A stretch of DNA of 64,000 bases from CAVQWT01 sp963810815 (GTDB lineage: Bacteria > Pseudomonadota > Gammaproteobacteria > Burkholderiales > Casimicrobiaceae). The stretch spans positions 124,001 to 188,000 of the forward strand of contig CAWEPB010000007.1 in the NCBI GenBank assembly GCA_963810815.1, read 5' to 3'. Under the pieces are notes generated by a model, which did no database searches, was not told the DNA's origin, and saw nothing but the letters and a program-made list of their open reading frames with translations. Shown piece after piece: positions 18,638-29,432 of the stretch (the first letter of the stretch is position 1; each line of letters starts with the position of its first letter). Position numbers and translations under genes: made by a program.

Positions 18638-20191
18638 GGCGCCGGCCCCAGCCGACTTGGCCACAGCGGAGGGCGCCGGCCCGTGCGCGAGGTGGTCGGC
18701 GCACTCCTGCGACAGCGTGGAGAAGTCGGGATGGTCGATGAACGAGGCGATGAGCCGCGGCGCGCAGGCATGCGGCGACACGATGTGGGCGTAGCCGCCG
18801 GCGACGATGTGGCGGCTGTTCGGCAGCGTCTTCGCGACCCGCGCGCCGTTGGCGGGCGGGGTGACCGGATCGAGGCCGCCGGACAGGATGAGCGTCGGCG
18901 TGTCGGCGACGAGCGGCGCGGTCGCGTCGGCGGGCTGCGTTCCCTTCGGCCAGACGGCGCACACTGCCAGCAGCCGCTGCGCGAGCTCGCGCGTGCGTAC
19001 GCCCGCGAGCACGGCATCGGCCTCGCCGGGGGCGATCCGTGGAACGTCCTCGGCACAGGTCACCGAGTAATGGAGCGCGCCGTTCATCTGGTCGGCGAGG
19101 TCGCCGGTGACCAGCGCCGCGGCGGCGTAGAGCGGCCCGAAGTCGTCCTTCGCGGCGCGGCCGATGATCTCCGGGATCAGCACCTGGAGTTCGGGCAGGT
19201 AGGTCAGCGGCTGCAGCGCCCCGACGACGTGGTCGAAGCCGAGCCTCTGCGTGCGGACCTCGCCGGTGCGCGGGTCGGCGAGCGCGACCTCGCGGCCCGC
19301 GCCCAGCCGGGTCTTCAGCGCGGCGAGTTCGCCGCCGAGATCGGGGTGGGCCTCGCGGCAGGCGGCCGACGCCCTGCACGCGGCGAGCACGTCGTCGAGC
19401 ACGGCATCGCGCGTTGGCCAGACGTCCAGCGAGATCCGCATGTCGGGCGGCGCGACGCTGTCGAGCACCAGGCTGCGCACGCGGTCCGGATGGCGGCGCG
19501 CGTACTCCATCGCGGCGCGCGAGCCGTAGGAACCGCCCCAGACGTTGATCCGGTCGTAGCCCAGCGCGGTGCGCACGGCGTCGAGGTCGGCGATCCACGC
19601 GGCGGTCGTGTACTGCGCCGCGTCGACGCCCTGCGCGGCGAGTTCCGCGGCGCAGGCCCTGGCGCGCGGCACGGGGTCGAGCTCCAGCGCGGCGTCGATG
19701 TCGCGTTCGTCGAACTTGAATGCGTCGCAGGTGAGCGGCGCGCTGCGGCCGGTGCCGCGCTGGTCGACCAGCACGATGTCGCGGTCCTTGCGCACGCCGT
19801 TGAGCTGGGCGGCGAACGGGCCGAGGTGCGACGCCGCCTGGCCCGGGCCGCCGGCGAGGATGAACAGCGGGTCGCGCTTCGGGGTCAGCGTGTTGGCCGG
19901 CAGGACGGCGACGAACAGCCGGATGCGCCGGCCGTCGGGCCGGGCGCGATCCTCGGGCACCTCGAGGTTGCCGCACTGCGCCGCCATCGGCAGCCGGGGC
20001 AGCCGGCACTCGGACAGCTGCAGCGTGCGCTTTCCGGCCGAGCCGTCACCGCAGCCGGCCACGAGCGCCGAAAGCGCCAGCGCGGCAGTCGCGGCGACGG
20101 TCAGTCGCCACGGCGAGGGCCGGCGGCCGCGCACGGTGGGACCCGACGGGGCCCGTCGCACGCGCAAGGATCGAAGTCCGGATGCAGGCAT
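18634..20191 (-). CDS. Exported alpha/beta hydrolase (tripeptidyl-aminopeptidase-like lipoprotein), apparent frameshift near the 3' end
   Basis: Roughly 519 residues. The N terminus has an arginine-rich start, a hydrophobic core and lipobox LVAGC with Cys47. The alpha/beta-hydrolase core shows the oxyanion region LFILAGGPGQ, the nucleophile elbow WGGSYGS, and a late TAP-like C-terminal domain with SGGLDPVTPP (Asp) and GGYAHIVSPH (His). The family cleaves short peptides or esters outside the cytoplasm. The frame that carries the body runs on into natA. The adjacent frame, with a plausible RRPPLWPSRLGPAP end and a TGA overlapping the natA ATG, is probably the real end, so a one-base indel lies near 18640-18700. 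It heads a hydrolase-natA-natB operon. Confidence 0.75.
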
Positions 20192-20297
20192 GGCGGCGGA
20201 TGGTAGCAGAGGGTCGGGCCGGGCGGCGGGCCGCTGCGACGAAGGCAGCGGGATGCGGGCCCAATCGCTGCCCGCGACGACGGATCGACGGGCACCG

Positions 20298-20303
20298 TAT
20301 ACT
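20298..20303 (+). promoter_or_regulatory. -10 element for kynA
   Basis: TATACT lies 31 bases before the kynA ATG, in the 142-base divergent gap shared with the hydrolase gene. A convincing -35 hexamer is not seen. Confidence 0.4.
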
Positions 20304-20333
20304 CGATCGATCCTGTTTTCCGGACCCGTCGCC

Positions 20334-21191
20334 ATGACCTCCCGCGCGCTCGAACCCGGCATCGTCACCGACCTCACCAACCGCCTCACCTACGCCGGGT
20401 ACCTGCAGCTCGACCGGCTGCTCGACGCGCAGCACCCGCTGTCCGGCGACGCGACGAGCCCGGCCGGGCACGACGAGATGCTGTTCATCGTCCAGCACCA
20501 GGTGTCGGAGCTGTGGATGAAGCTGATGATCCACGAGCTCAAGGCGGCGATCACCTGCGTGCAGCGCGGCGAGCTCGGCGCGAACTTCAAGATCCTTGCG
20601 CGCGTCAAGCTGATCCAGAAGCAGCTGTTCGAGATGTGGGCGGTGCTGGAGACCCTGACGCCGTCGGAGTACGAGGCGTTCCGGCCGACGCTGGGCAGCT
20701 CGTCGGGATTCCAGTCGGCGCAATACCGCGCGATCGAGTTCCTGCTCGGCAACAAGCAGGCGCGGATGCTCGACGTCTTCCGGTACGATGCCGCGACGCA
20801 CGCGGAGCTGGCGGCGCTGCTGCGCGCACCGTCGCTCTACGACGAGTTCCTCCGGCACCTCGCCGGACGCGGCCTGCCGGTGCCCGCGGCCTGCGTCGAG
20901 CGCGACTGGTCGCAACCCTACGAACGGCATCCCGACCTGGTGCCGGTATTCAAGGCGATCTACGACGATCCGCGCCACTGGTGGGACGCCTACGACATGT
21001 GCGAAAAGCTGGTCGACGTCGAGGAGGCGTTCCAGCTCTGGCGGTTCCGGCACATGAAGACGGTCGAGCGCATCATCGGCCACAAGCACGGCACCGGGGG
21101 ATCGACCGGCGTCGGCTTCCTGAAGCAGGCGCTCGAGCTGCGGTTCTTTCCCGAGCTGATCGACGTGCGCACGGCGATCGGGGCGCGCTGA
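20334..21191 (+). CDS. kynA: Tryptophan 2,3-dioxygenase
   Basis: A 285-residue haem dioxygenase that opens the indole ring of L-tryptophan to N-formylkynurenine, the first step of the kynurenine pathway. His55 in FIVQHQ and His240 in FRHMKTV occupy the substrate-base and haem-ligand positions known for the Xanthomonas enzyme. The substrate-binding loop GTGGSTG follows at 253-259. Length and helix content match the bacterial family exactly. Kynureninase follows after 71 bases. The formamidase KynB, which normally links the two steps, is not in the window. Confidence 0.95.
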   Translation: MTSRALEPGIVTDLTNRLTYAGYLQLDRLLDAQHPLSGDATSPAGHDEMLFIVQHQVSELWMKLMIHELKAAITCVQRGELGANFKILARVKLIQKQLFEMWAVLETLTPSEYEAFRPTLGSSSGFQSAQYRAIEFLLGNKQARMLDVFRYDAATHAELAALLRAPSLYDEFLRHLAGRGLPVPAACVERDWSQPYERHPDLVPVFKAIYDDPRHWWDAYDMCEKLVDVEEAFQLWRFRHMKTVERIIGHKHGTGGSTGVGFLKQALELRFFPELIDVRTAIGAR

Positions 21192-21262
21192 CCGGACGGG
21201 CGGCTACAATGCCGTGGTGCAGCCGGCGCCGTCGCCGGCGCACCTCGACGCCGACCTTCCCC

Positions 21263-22519
21263 ATGCCCTCGCGTTCGTCCAAGCCGCGTCCCGCCGGCGC
21301 CCGTGCGCGCGCGTCGCATCCGGTCGAGCACGCCCTCGCCGCGCTCGCCCGCCGCGACCTCAACGACGCGGCGATCGCGGCGCACGTCGCGCCGCTGTTC
21401 TCGCGGCACCGCCAGGCCTTCGCCGGACGCATCTACCTCGCCAATCACTCGCTCGGCCGGCCGCTCGACGCAACGGCCGACGACGTCGCCGAGGGACTCG
21501 CGCACTGGTACGCCGCGATGGGCGACGCCTGGGGTCCGTGGGAGGCCGAGATGCGCGCGTACCGGGCGCGCCTGGCGGCGCTGCTGGGCGTGCCTCGCGC
21601 CGACAGCGTGGTGCCGAAGACCAGCGCCGCGCAGGGGCTGCGAGCCGTGCTCAACAGCCACGACCGCAGCCCGCGCGTGGTGGCCACGCGCGGCGAGTTC
21701 GATTCGCTCGACCTCGTGCTGCGCGAATACGCGCGGCGCGGGCGCATCGGGCTGACGCTGGTCGAGCCCCGTGCCGGCGGCCTCTTCGACACCGCCGACC
21801 TGCTGGCCGCGGTGCGCGCCGGCTGCGATCTGGTCGTCGTGTCCGAGGTGATGTTCCAGACGGGCCAGCGCCTTGCCGGGCTGCCCGAACTGATCGGCGC
21901 GGCCCATGCCGCGGGCGCCCGCGTGCTGGTCGACGTCTACCACTCGCTCGGCGTCCTGCCGCAGGAACACGCGGCGACCGGCGTCGATTTCGTCGTCGGC
22001 GGCAGCTACAAGTACCTGCGCGGCGGTCCCGGTGCCTGCTTCCTGTACGTCCACCCGCGACATCTCGACGCGGGATTGCGCACGCTCGACACCGGCTGGT
22101 TCGCGAAGGAGGCGCCGTTCGGGTATGCGCGTCCCGATCCCCCCGCATTCGCCGCCGGCGGCGACGGCTGGCTGGAGTCGACGCCGCCGGTGCTGCCGTT
22201 CTACCAGGCGCGGGCGGGCCAGATCTTCGTCCAGTCCGTCGGCGTCGCGAGGCTGCGGGAGCACTCGCTCGCGCGGCAGCGCGAGCTCGTCGACCGGCTC
22301 GCCGCGCAGGGCATCCCGGCGGTCGGCGGCACCGAGGATCGCGGCGCCTTCGTCGTGGTCCGCGATCCGCGCGCCGCCGCGCTGGCGGAGGCGGCCAATG
22401 CGCGCGGCGTCGCCTGCGACGCGCGGGGTGAATGGCTGCGGCTGTGCCCCGACGTGCTGTCGACCGGCGCCGAACTGGCGGCGGCGGCGGGATGCCTGGC
22501 CGAGGTGATGCGCGGCTGA
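21263..22519 (+). CDS. kynU: Kynureninase
   Basis: A 418-residue fold-type I PLP enzyme that cleaves kynurenine (or 3-hydroxykynurenine) to anthranilate and alanine. The Schiff-base lysine is Lys250 in GGSYKYLRGG. Asp224 and His227 in VDVYHSLG and the FQTGQ loop match family positions. The start at 21263 is preferred: an ATG at 21209 would add an Arg6 stretch with non-coding character. The first 20 residues are basic and low in complexity. Pairing with kynA indicates tryptophan catabolism towards anthranilate. Confidence 0.88.
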   Translation: MPSRSSKPRPAGARARASHPVEHALAALARRDLNDAAIAAHVAPLFSRHRQAFAGRIYLANHSLGRPLDATADDVAEGLAHWYAAMGDAWGPWEAEMRAYRARLAALLGVPRADSVVPKTSAAQGLRAVLNSHDRSPRVVATRGEFDSLDLVLREYARRGRIGLTLVEPRAGGLFDTADLLAAVRAGCDLVVVSEVMFQTGQRLAGLPELIGAAHAAGARVLVDVYHSLGVLPQEHAATGVDFVVGGSYKYLRGGPGACFLYVHPRHLDAGLRTLDTGWFAKEAPFGYARPDPPAFAAGGDGWLESTPPVLPFYQARAGQIFVQSVGVARLREHSLARQRELVDRLAAQGIPAVGGTEDRGAFVVVRDPRAAALAEAANARGVACDARGEWLRLCPDVLSTGAELAAAAGCLAEVMRG

Positions 22520-22563
22520 ACCCGGCTCGCCGGCGACGGCGCCGGACGCCGGACCCGGCGGCG

Positions 22564-22842
22564 TCAGGCCCCGGCGGCGCGGAGGACCAGGCGCACGACG
22601 ATCAGCAGCGTCGCGACGAACGCCGCGCCGGCGAGCACGCCGACGACGACGATGTGCAGCGGCCTGATGGTCACGGCGTCGCGCGCCATCGCGCGGCCCT
22701 TGCGGACGCCGAAGAAGCTCCAGAACACCGCGCCGCAGACCTGCCAGAACGTCGCGGTCCTCGGCGCCTGCGGCGGGGACGGAGGCAAGCCGGTCGGGTC
22801 GGCGCCCGGGGTCGGGGGCGGGGTGGGGTCGGTGGCGGCCAT
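22564..22842 (-). CDS. DUF2970 small membrane protein
   Basis: A 92-residue protein. The first 28 residues are proline-, threonine- and alanine-rich. A family-typical segment TFWQVCGAVFWSFFGVRKG is followed by a basic linker and one long hydrophobic helix (about residues 66-90). DUF2970 proteins are short, nearly confined to betaproteobacteria, and have no assigned function. The gene is convergent with kynU, 44 bases apart, and divergent from clpB. Confidence 0.8.
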   Translation of the reverse strand: MAATDPTPPPTPGADPTGLPPSPPQAPRTATFWQVCGAVFWSFFGVRKGRAMARDAVTIRPLHIVVVGVLAGAAFVATLLIVVRLVLRAAGA

Positions 22843-22982
22843 CGTGGTGTTCGATCCGGATTCGTCGGCGGGAACGCATCTTACCGGACGCGTCGGTGTC
22901 CCGAGCCCGGGGCCGGTCCGCTCGCGGCGGCGGGCCCACCCCGGCGTCGGCCGGCGAAGCGCGCCGCTCGCGGCGCTTTCGG

Positions 22983-23010
22983 CTTGAAACGCCCCGGACT
23001 CCCCCCATGT
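22983..23010 (+). promoter_or_regulatory. Sigma-32 heat-shock promoter of clpB
   Basis: CTTGAAA at 22983-22989, a 13-base spacer, then CCCCATGT at 23003-23010. Both hexamer regions match the RpoH consensus (CTTGAAA and CCCCATnT) almost perfectly, with optimal spacing. The predicted start is near 23017, giving a short leader with an AGAGGGGGAG ribosome site before clpB. Confidence 0.9.
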
Positions 23011-23044
23011 TCGAAACAGTCCCGATCGGAGAGGGGGAGTCCCC

Positions 23045-25636
<2,592 letters not shown>

Positions 25637-25678
25637 ACGCGGGCGGGCGGAGGTCGCCGGCGCGGCACCCCGACCGCG

Positions 25679-25684
25679 TATAAT
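25679..25684 (+). promoter_or_regulatory. -10 element of the periplasmic protein gene
   Basis: A perfect TATAAT lies 65 bases before the ATG at 25749, in the gap after clpB. The -35 region is GC-rich and poorly matched, which is common for this genome. Confidence 0.5.
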
Positions 25685-25748
25685 GCTGCGCTGGCGAAAC
25701 CGAGCCCGCCGTGCCGGCGGGCCTCGCCGAATAAACAGGGAGAAGTGC

Positions 25749-26327
25749 ATGTCCATGAACATCAAGTCGATCCTCGCCGTGAGCGCGCTCGCGTTTGCCG
25801 TCACTGCCACCGCCGTCGCCCAGACGGCGCAGCCGGCCGACGCGGCGCTGGTCGGCGACGTCGTCACGGTCACCGTCAGGATCGAGGCGGTCGACCAGGC
25901 CAAGCGGATGGTGACGCTGAAGGGGCCGGAGGGCCGGGTCGTCACGATGAAGGTCAGCGACGCGGTCAAGAACCTCGCGCAGGTGAAGGCGGGCGACGAA
26001 CTCGTGATCAAGCACGCGGAAGCGGTTGCGGTCGCGCTCAAGAAGGGCTCCGGCGGCCGCAGCGCGGTCACCACGACGCTGCCGCCCCAGACCGCTCCGC
26101 TCGGCGCCAGGCCCGGCATGGTCACGGCCCAGCAAACCGTGCTGGTCGCCAACGTGACGTCGGTCGACGCCGCGAAGAAGAGCGTCGTGCTGCAGGGCCC
26201 CGAGGGCCGTTACCTGCCGCTGAAGGTCAAGGACGCCGCGCTGCTGAAGGACGTCAAGGTCGGCGACAGCGTCGAAGTGACGTTCGTCGAGGCGCTGCTG
26301 ATGGAAGTGGTCGGCCCGAAGAAGTAA
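25749..26327 (+). CDS. Periplasmic protein of unknown function with two internal repeats
   Basis: A 192-residue precursor with a clear signal peptide (hydrophobic stretch ending at AVAQTAQ near residue 26). The mature part contains two related beta modules: VRIEAVDQAKRMVTLKGPEGRVVTMKV (about 38-65) and a second starting at VTSVDAAKKSVVLQGPEGRY (about 135-155), each followed by a KVGD or KAGDEL turn. Duplicated KGPEGR strands suggest a small OB- or SH3-like periplasmic barrel pair, but I do not recognise a named family. A GGGAGAAG ribosome site precedes the ATG, and an intrinsic terminator follows, so the gene is monocistronic. Confidence 0.75.
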   Translation: MSMNIKSILAVSALAFAVTATAVAQTAQPADAALVGDVVTVTVRIEAVDQAKRMVTLKGPEGRVVTMKVSDAVKNLAQVKAGDELVIKHAEAVAVALKKGSGGRSAVTTTLPPQTAPLGARPGMVTAQQTVLVANVTSVDAAKKSVVLQGPEGRYLPLKVKDAALLKDVKVGDSVEVTFVEALLMEVVGPKK

Positions 26328-26362
26328 CTTCGGCGGCTCGACCGGACTGGCGGTCACGAGGC

Positions 26363-26396
26363 GGCGCGGGGGAAGCGATCCCCCGCGCCGTTTGCT
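26363..26396 (+). terminator. Intrinsic terminator after the periplasmic protein gene
   Basis: A 10-bp perfect stem (GGCGCGGGGG at 26363-26372 with CCCCCGCGCC at 26380-26389) with a 7-base loop is followed by GTTTGCTT. The stem is very stable and the T-tract is short. Confidence 0.75.
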
Positions 26397-26425
26397 TTGC
26401 CGGACGGCGCTTGCGACCGGCGCGC

Positions 26426-26454
26426 TTGACAGGCAAATAGGAATCATGATCATT
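26426..26454 (+). promoter_or_regulatory. Promoter with overlapping Fur-box-like site
   Basis: A consensus -35 TTGACA (26426-26431) is followed after 16 bases by GATCAT (26448-26453). AATAGGAATCATGATCATT at 26436-26454 matches an idealised 19-bp Fur palindrome at about 15 of 19 positions and covers the spacer and the -10, the usual position for iron-dependent repression. The downstream transcript would start near 26460. No known iron gene follows. Confidence 0.5.
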
Positions 26455-26642
26455 TGATCGTCGCCCGCGCGGATTCCCCGCCGAGGCGCGCAAGGGCCGG
26501 TGCCGCCGGCGCCGGCGACGTCACCCCCGAGCTCCGCACGATCTGCCGCCGGCTGGCCGACCGCTGGGACGGCATCGGCCAGGAGGCGCTCCGCCGCTGT
26601 GCCGCCGGGGAGGCGCCCAAGGACGGTCGTGTCGTCCACTGA
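26454..26642 (+). CDS. Possible small protein of unknown function (62 residues)
   Basis: This frame has balanced amino-acid use and almost exclusively G or C at third positions in its second half (DVTPELRTICRRLADRWDGI onwards), which supports coding. The only start is a TTG at 26454 inside the Fur-like box, upstream of where the promoter should begin transcription, and it has no ribosome site, so the true start is unresolved. The first 23 residues are Arg/Ala/Gly-rich and may be untranslated. It has no cysteine pattern of a ferredoxin and does not resemble HemP or FeoC. It may be a remnant or a novel iron-responsive peptide. Confidence 0.3.
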   Translation: MIVARADSPPRRARAGAAGAGDVTPELRTICRRLADRWDGIGQEALRRCAAGEAPKDGRVVH

Positions 26643-26729
26643 ACCGTCCTGGGCGGCGGCCGAGCGCCGGCATGCGGGCATCCGCCTGTCGCTGCGCTGA
26701 CCGCGATCCCGCGATCCGAAGGAGACGTC

Positions 26730-27287
26730 ATGCACGCCGATTCCGCCCCGTCACCATGGTTCACCCGCTTCGCCGCGATGGTGCAACCGGAGGCGCGGCT
26801 GCTCGATCTCGCCTGCGGCCGCGGCCGGCACGCGCGCTTCTTCGCCGCCCGTGGCGCCCGGGTCACGGCCGTCGACCGCGATGCGTCGGCGTTGGCGGCG
26901 CTGCGCGGGGTGCCCGGGGTGGCGATCCTGGAGGCCGATCTCGAAGGCGGCCCCTGGCCACTTGCGGGCGAGCGCTTCGACGTCATCGTCGTCGCCAACT
27001 ACCTCCACCGCCCGCTGCTGGCGCCGCTGGCCGCCGCGCTCGCCCCGGCCGGCGTGCTGCTCTACGAGACGTTCGCGCGCGGCAACGAGGCCTACGGGCG
27101 GCCGTCGAACCCGGACTTCCTGCTCGCGCCCGGGGAACTGCTGGGCTTCGCCGCCGGCGCCGGGCTCGGCGTGGTCGCGTTCGAGCAGGGCCGCGTCGAG
27201 GCCGCCGGTCGCGCCGCCGTCGTCCAGCGCCTCGCCGCCGTCGGCCCCGCGCACCCCTGGCCCCCGGCGATTCCCGCGCCCAACTGA
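26730..27287 (+). CDS. Class I SAM-dependent methyltransferase
   Basis: A 185-residue Rossmann methyltransferase. Motif I is LLDLACGRGRHARFF, the acidic end of strand 2 is AVDRD, motif IV is FDVIVVANYLHRP, and LLYETFARGNE follows. It resembles short TehB- or tellurite-resistance-type methyltransferases of proteobacteria, whose substrate is not fixed by sequence. An AAGGAG ribosome site lies 6 bases before the ATG. It precedes dapA by 62 bases, but dapA has its own -10, so linkage is loose. Confidence 0.75.
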   Translation: MHADSAPSPWFTRFAAMVQPEARLLDLACGRGRHARFFAARGARVTAVDRDASALAALRGVPGVAILEADLEGGPWPLAGERFDVIVVANYLHRPLLAPLAAALAPAGVLLYETFARGNEAYGRPSNPDFLLAPGELLGFAAGAGLGVVAFEQGRVEAAGRAAVVQRLAAVGPAHPWPPAIPAPN

Positions 27288-27318
27288 ACCACCGCCGGCC
27301 CGGGCGGGTCGAATGCGG

Positions 27319-27324
27319 TAAAAT
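27319..27324 (+). promoter_or_regulatory. -10 element upstream of dapA
   Basis: TAAAAT lies 26 bases before the dapA ATG. The -35 region falls in the GC-rich end of the methyltransferase gene and is weak. Confidence 0.45.
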
Positions 27325-27349
27325 CGCGGTTTTACTGCACATTCCTCCC

Positions 27350-28231
27350 ATGCTCACCGGAAGCCTCGTCGCGATCGCGACGCCGATGCACGAAGGCGGG
27401 GCGCTGGATCTTCCCGCGCTCGGCCGGCTCATCGAGTTCCACCTCGCCAACGGCACGGCCGGGATCGTCATCGTCGGCACCACCGGCGAATCGCCGACGG
27501 TCGACTTCGACGAGCATTGCCTGCTCATCCGCACCGCGGTCGAGATGGTCGCCAAGCGCGTGCCCGTCATCGCCGGCACCGGCTCCAACTCCACCGCGGA
27601 GGCGATCGAGCAGACCGCCTACGCCAAGTCCGTCGGCGCCGACATGGCGCTGTCGGTCGTCCCGTACTACAACAAGCCGACCCAGGAAGGCCTGTACCGG
27701 CATTTCCGCACCATCGCCGAGAAGGTCGACCTGCCGCTGGTGCTGTACAACGTGCCCGGCCGCACGGTCGCCGACCTCGGCAACGACACCGTGCTCAGGC
27801 TTGCCCAGCTGCCCGGCATCGTCGGACTGAAGGACGCGACGTCCGACCTGGCGCGCCACCTCGACCTCATCCGGCGGCTCCCCGCCGACAAGGACTTCGC
27901 GCTGTACTCGGGGAACGACGACACCGCGCTGCCGTACATCCTGGTCGGCGGTCACGGCGTGATCTCGGTCACCGCCAACGTCGCCCCGAGGCTGATGAGC
28001 GACATGTGCCGCGCCGCGCTCGCCGGCGACCTCTTCACGGCCCGCGCCCTCAACCAGCGCCTGATGCCGCTCAATACCAAACTGTTCGTCGAGGCCAACC
28101 CGATCCCGACGAAGTTCGCGCTGGCCGAAATGGGCCTGATCGAGAACACGCTGCGGCTCCCGTTGACGCCGCTGTCCGCCGCCCATCACGACACCGTCCG
28201 CGCCGCCCTGCGCGAGGCGGGCTGTCTCTAG
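27350..28231 (+). CDS. dapA: 4-hydroxy-tetrahydrodipicolinate synthase
   Basis: A 293-residue class I aldolase that condenses pyruvate with aspartate semialdehyde in lysine and meso-diaminopimelate synthesis. The Schiff-base Lys161 lies in GIVGLKDAT, Tyr133 in VLYNVPGRT, and Thr44-Thr45 in GTTGES; all members of the catalytic triad and the YNKP turn are present. It is followed closely by bamC, an MBL-fold hydrolase and purC, an arrangement related to dapA-bamC-purC in enterobacteria. Confidence 0.95.
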   Translation: MLTGSLVAIATPMHEGGALDLPALGRLIEFHLANGTAGIVIVGTTGESPTVDFDEHCLLIRTAVEMVAKRVPVIAGTGSNSTAEAIEQTAYAKSVGADMALSVVPYYNKPTQEGLYRHFRTIAEKVDLPLVLYNVPGRTVADLGNDTVLRLAQLPGIVGLKDATSDLARHLDLIRRLPADKDFALYSGNDDTALPYILVGGHGVISVTANVAPRLMSDMCRAALAGDLFTARALNQRLMPLNTKLFVEANPIPTKFALAEMGLIENTLRLPLTPLSAAHHDTVRAALREAGCL

Positions 28232-28252
28232 TCTCGAATCGGAGTTCCTCCC

Positions 28253-29386
28253 ATGCGTCTTTCCCGAATCGCCGCGACGGCACTGCTCGCCGGCGCCGCG
28301 CTCCTGCTGGCAGGGTGCGAGACGGTCTCGCTCTCCGCCGGCAAGAAGATCGACTACAAGTCCATCTCCTCGGGACCGGCGCTCGAGATCCCGCCCGACC
28401 TGACCAGCCCGCAGTTCGACGACCGCTACACCGTCACCACGGCCTCCGGCGCCGCGGCGCGCGACGCGAGCCGCCCGGCGCAGGAGTCGCAGATCGCGCA
28501 GAACCAGACGCCCGAGGCGCGAGTGGTCCGTGCCGGCACCGAGCGCTGGCTGGTGGTGAGGGCCTCGCCCGAGCAGGCGTGGACCACGACGCGGCAGTTC
28601 TGGATCGACTCCGGCTTCGTGCTGGCGGTCGAGCAGCCGACGCAGGGCATCATGGAGACCGACTGGGCGGAGAATCGCGCCGACATTCCGCAGGACTGGC
28701 TGCGCCGGACGACCGGCAAGGTCATGGACCTGTTCTACACGACGTACAAGCGCGACAAGTTCCGCACGCGGCTCGAGCGCGGCAACGAGCCGGGCACGAT
28801 GGAGATCTACCTGTCGCACCGCGGCATGGAGCAGGTGCCGACCACCAAGATCGACAACTCGTCGCCGGCCGCGTTTGCCTGGGCGCTGATGCCGCCCGAC
28901 CCCGAGCTCGAGGCCGAGATGCTCACCCGGATGCTGGTCCGCTTCGGCACGCCTCAGTTGCAGGCCGCAGCCGCGGTCGCGGCGTCGACGGGGCCGCAGC
29001 AGCAGGACCGCGCGCGCGTGACCAAGAGCGCGGACGGCGTGCCGCAGCTCGTCGTCGACGACTCGTTCGACCGGGCCTGGCGCCGGGTCGGGCTGGCGCT
29101 CGACCGGGTCGGCTTCACCGTCACCGACCGCGACCGCAGCACCGGGCTCTACTTCGTGCGCTACGCCGACCCCGAGGTCGACATGGCGCGCAAGGACCGC
29201 GAGAGCGGGTTCCTGTCGAAGCTGATGTTCTGGAAGGACACCACCGAGAAGCCGGAGCAGTACCGGATCAAGGTCGAGGAAAGTCCGCCGGCGAGCCTCG
29301 TCACCGTGCAGGACCCGAAGGGCGTTCCCGACAAGGCCCCGAGCGCCGAGCGCATCCTCGGTCTTCTGCGCGACCAGCTCAAGTGA
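28253..29386 (+). CDS. bamC: Outer-membrane protein assembly factor BamC
   Basis: A 377-residue lipoprotein with lipobox LLAGC (Cys22). An unstructured N-terminal stretch with the conserved IPPDLTSPQFDDRY segment, which binds BamD, is followed by two helix-grip domains (about 95-205 and 255-372). It is a non-essential accessory of the BamABCDE machine that folds beta-barrel proteins. The gene starts 21 bases after dapA, so it is almost surely co-transcribed. It is somewhat longer than the E. coli protein because of the Gln/Ala-rich linker between the domains. Confidence 0.88.
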   Translation: MRLSRIAATALLAGAALLLAGCETVSLSAGKKIDYKSISSGPALEIPPDLTSPQFDDRYTVTTASGAAARDASRPAQESQIAQNQTPEARVVRAGTERWLVVRASPEQAWTTTRQFWIDSGFVLAVEQPTQGIMETDWAENRADIPQDWLRRTTGKVMDLFYTTYKRDKFRTRLERGNEPGTMEIYLSHRGMEQVPTTKIDNSSPAAFAWALMPPDPELEAEMLTRMLVRFGTPQLQAAAAVAASTGPQQQDRARVTKSADGVPQLVVDDSFDRAWRRVGLALDRVGFTVTDRDRSTGLYFVRYADPEVDMARKDRESGFLSKLMFWKDTTEKPEQYRIKVEESPPASLVTVQDPKGVPDKAPSAERILGLLRDQLK

Positions 29387-29432
29387 CCGTCACGGCCGCC
29401 ATGGCCGCCTCCGCCGCGCTCCCCCGCGCCTG

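Noticed and set aside
17894..20389. An 831-residue hydrolase-ATPase fusion protein
   Set aside because: An exported lipoprotein joined to a cytosolic ATPase is implausible, and a TGA in the adjacent frame overlaps the natA ATG.
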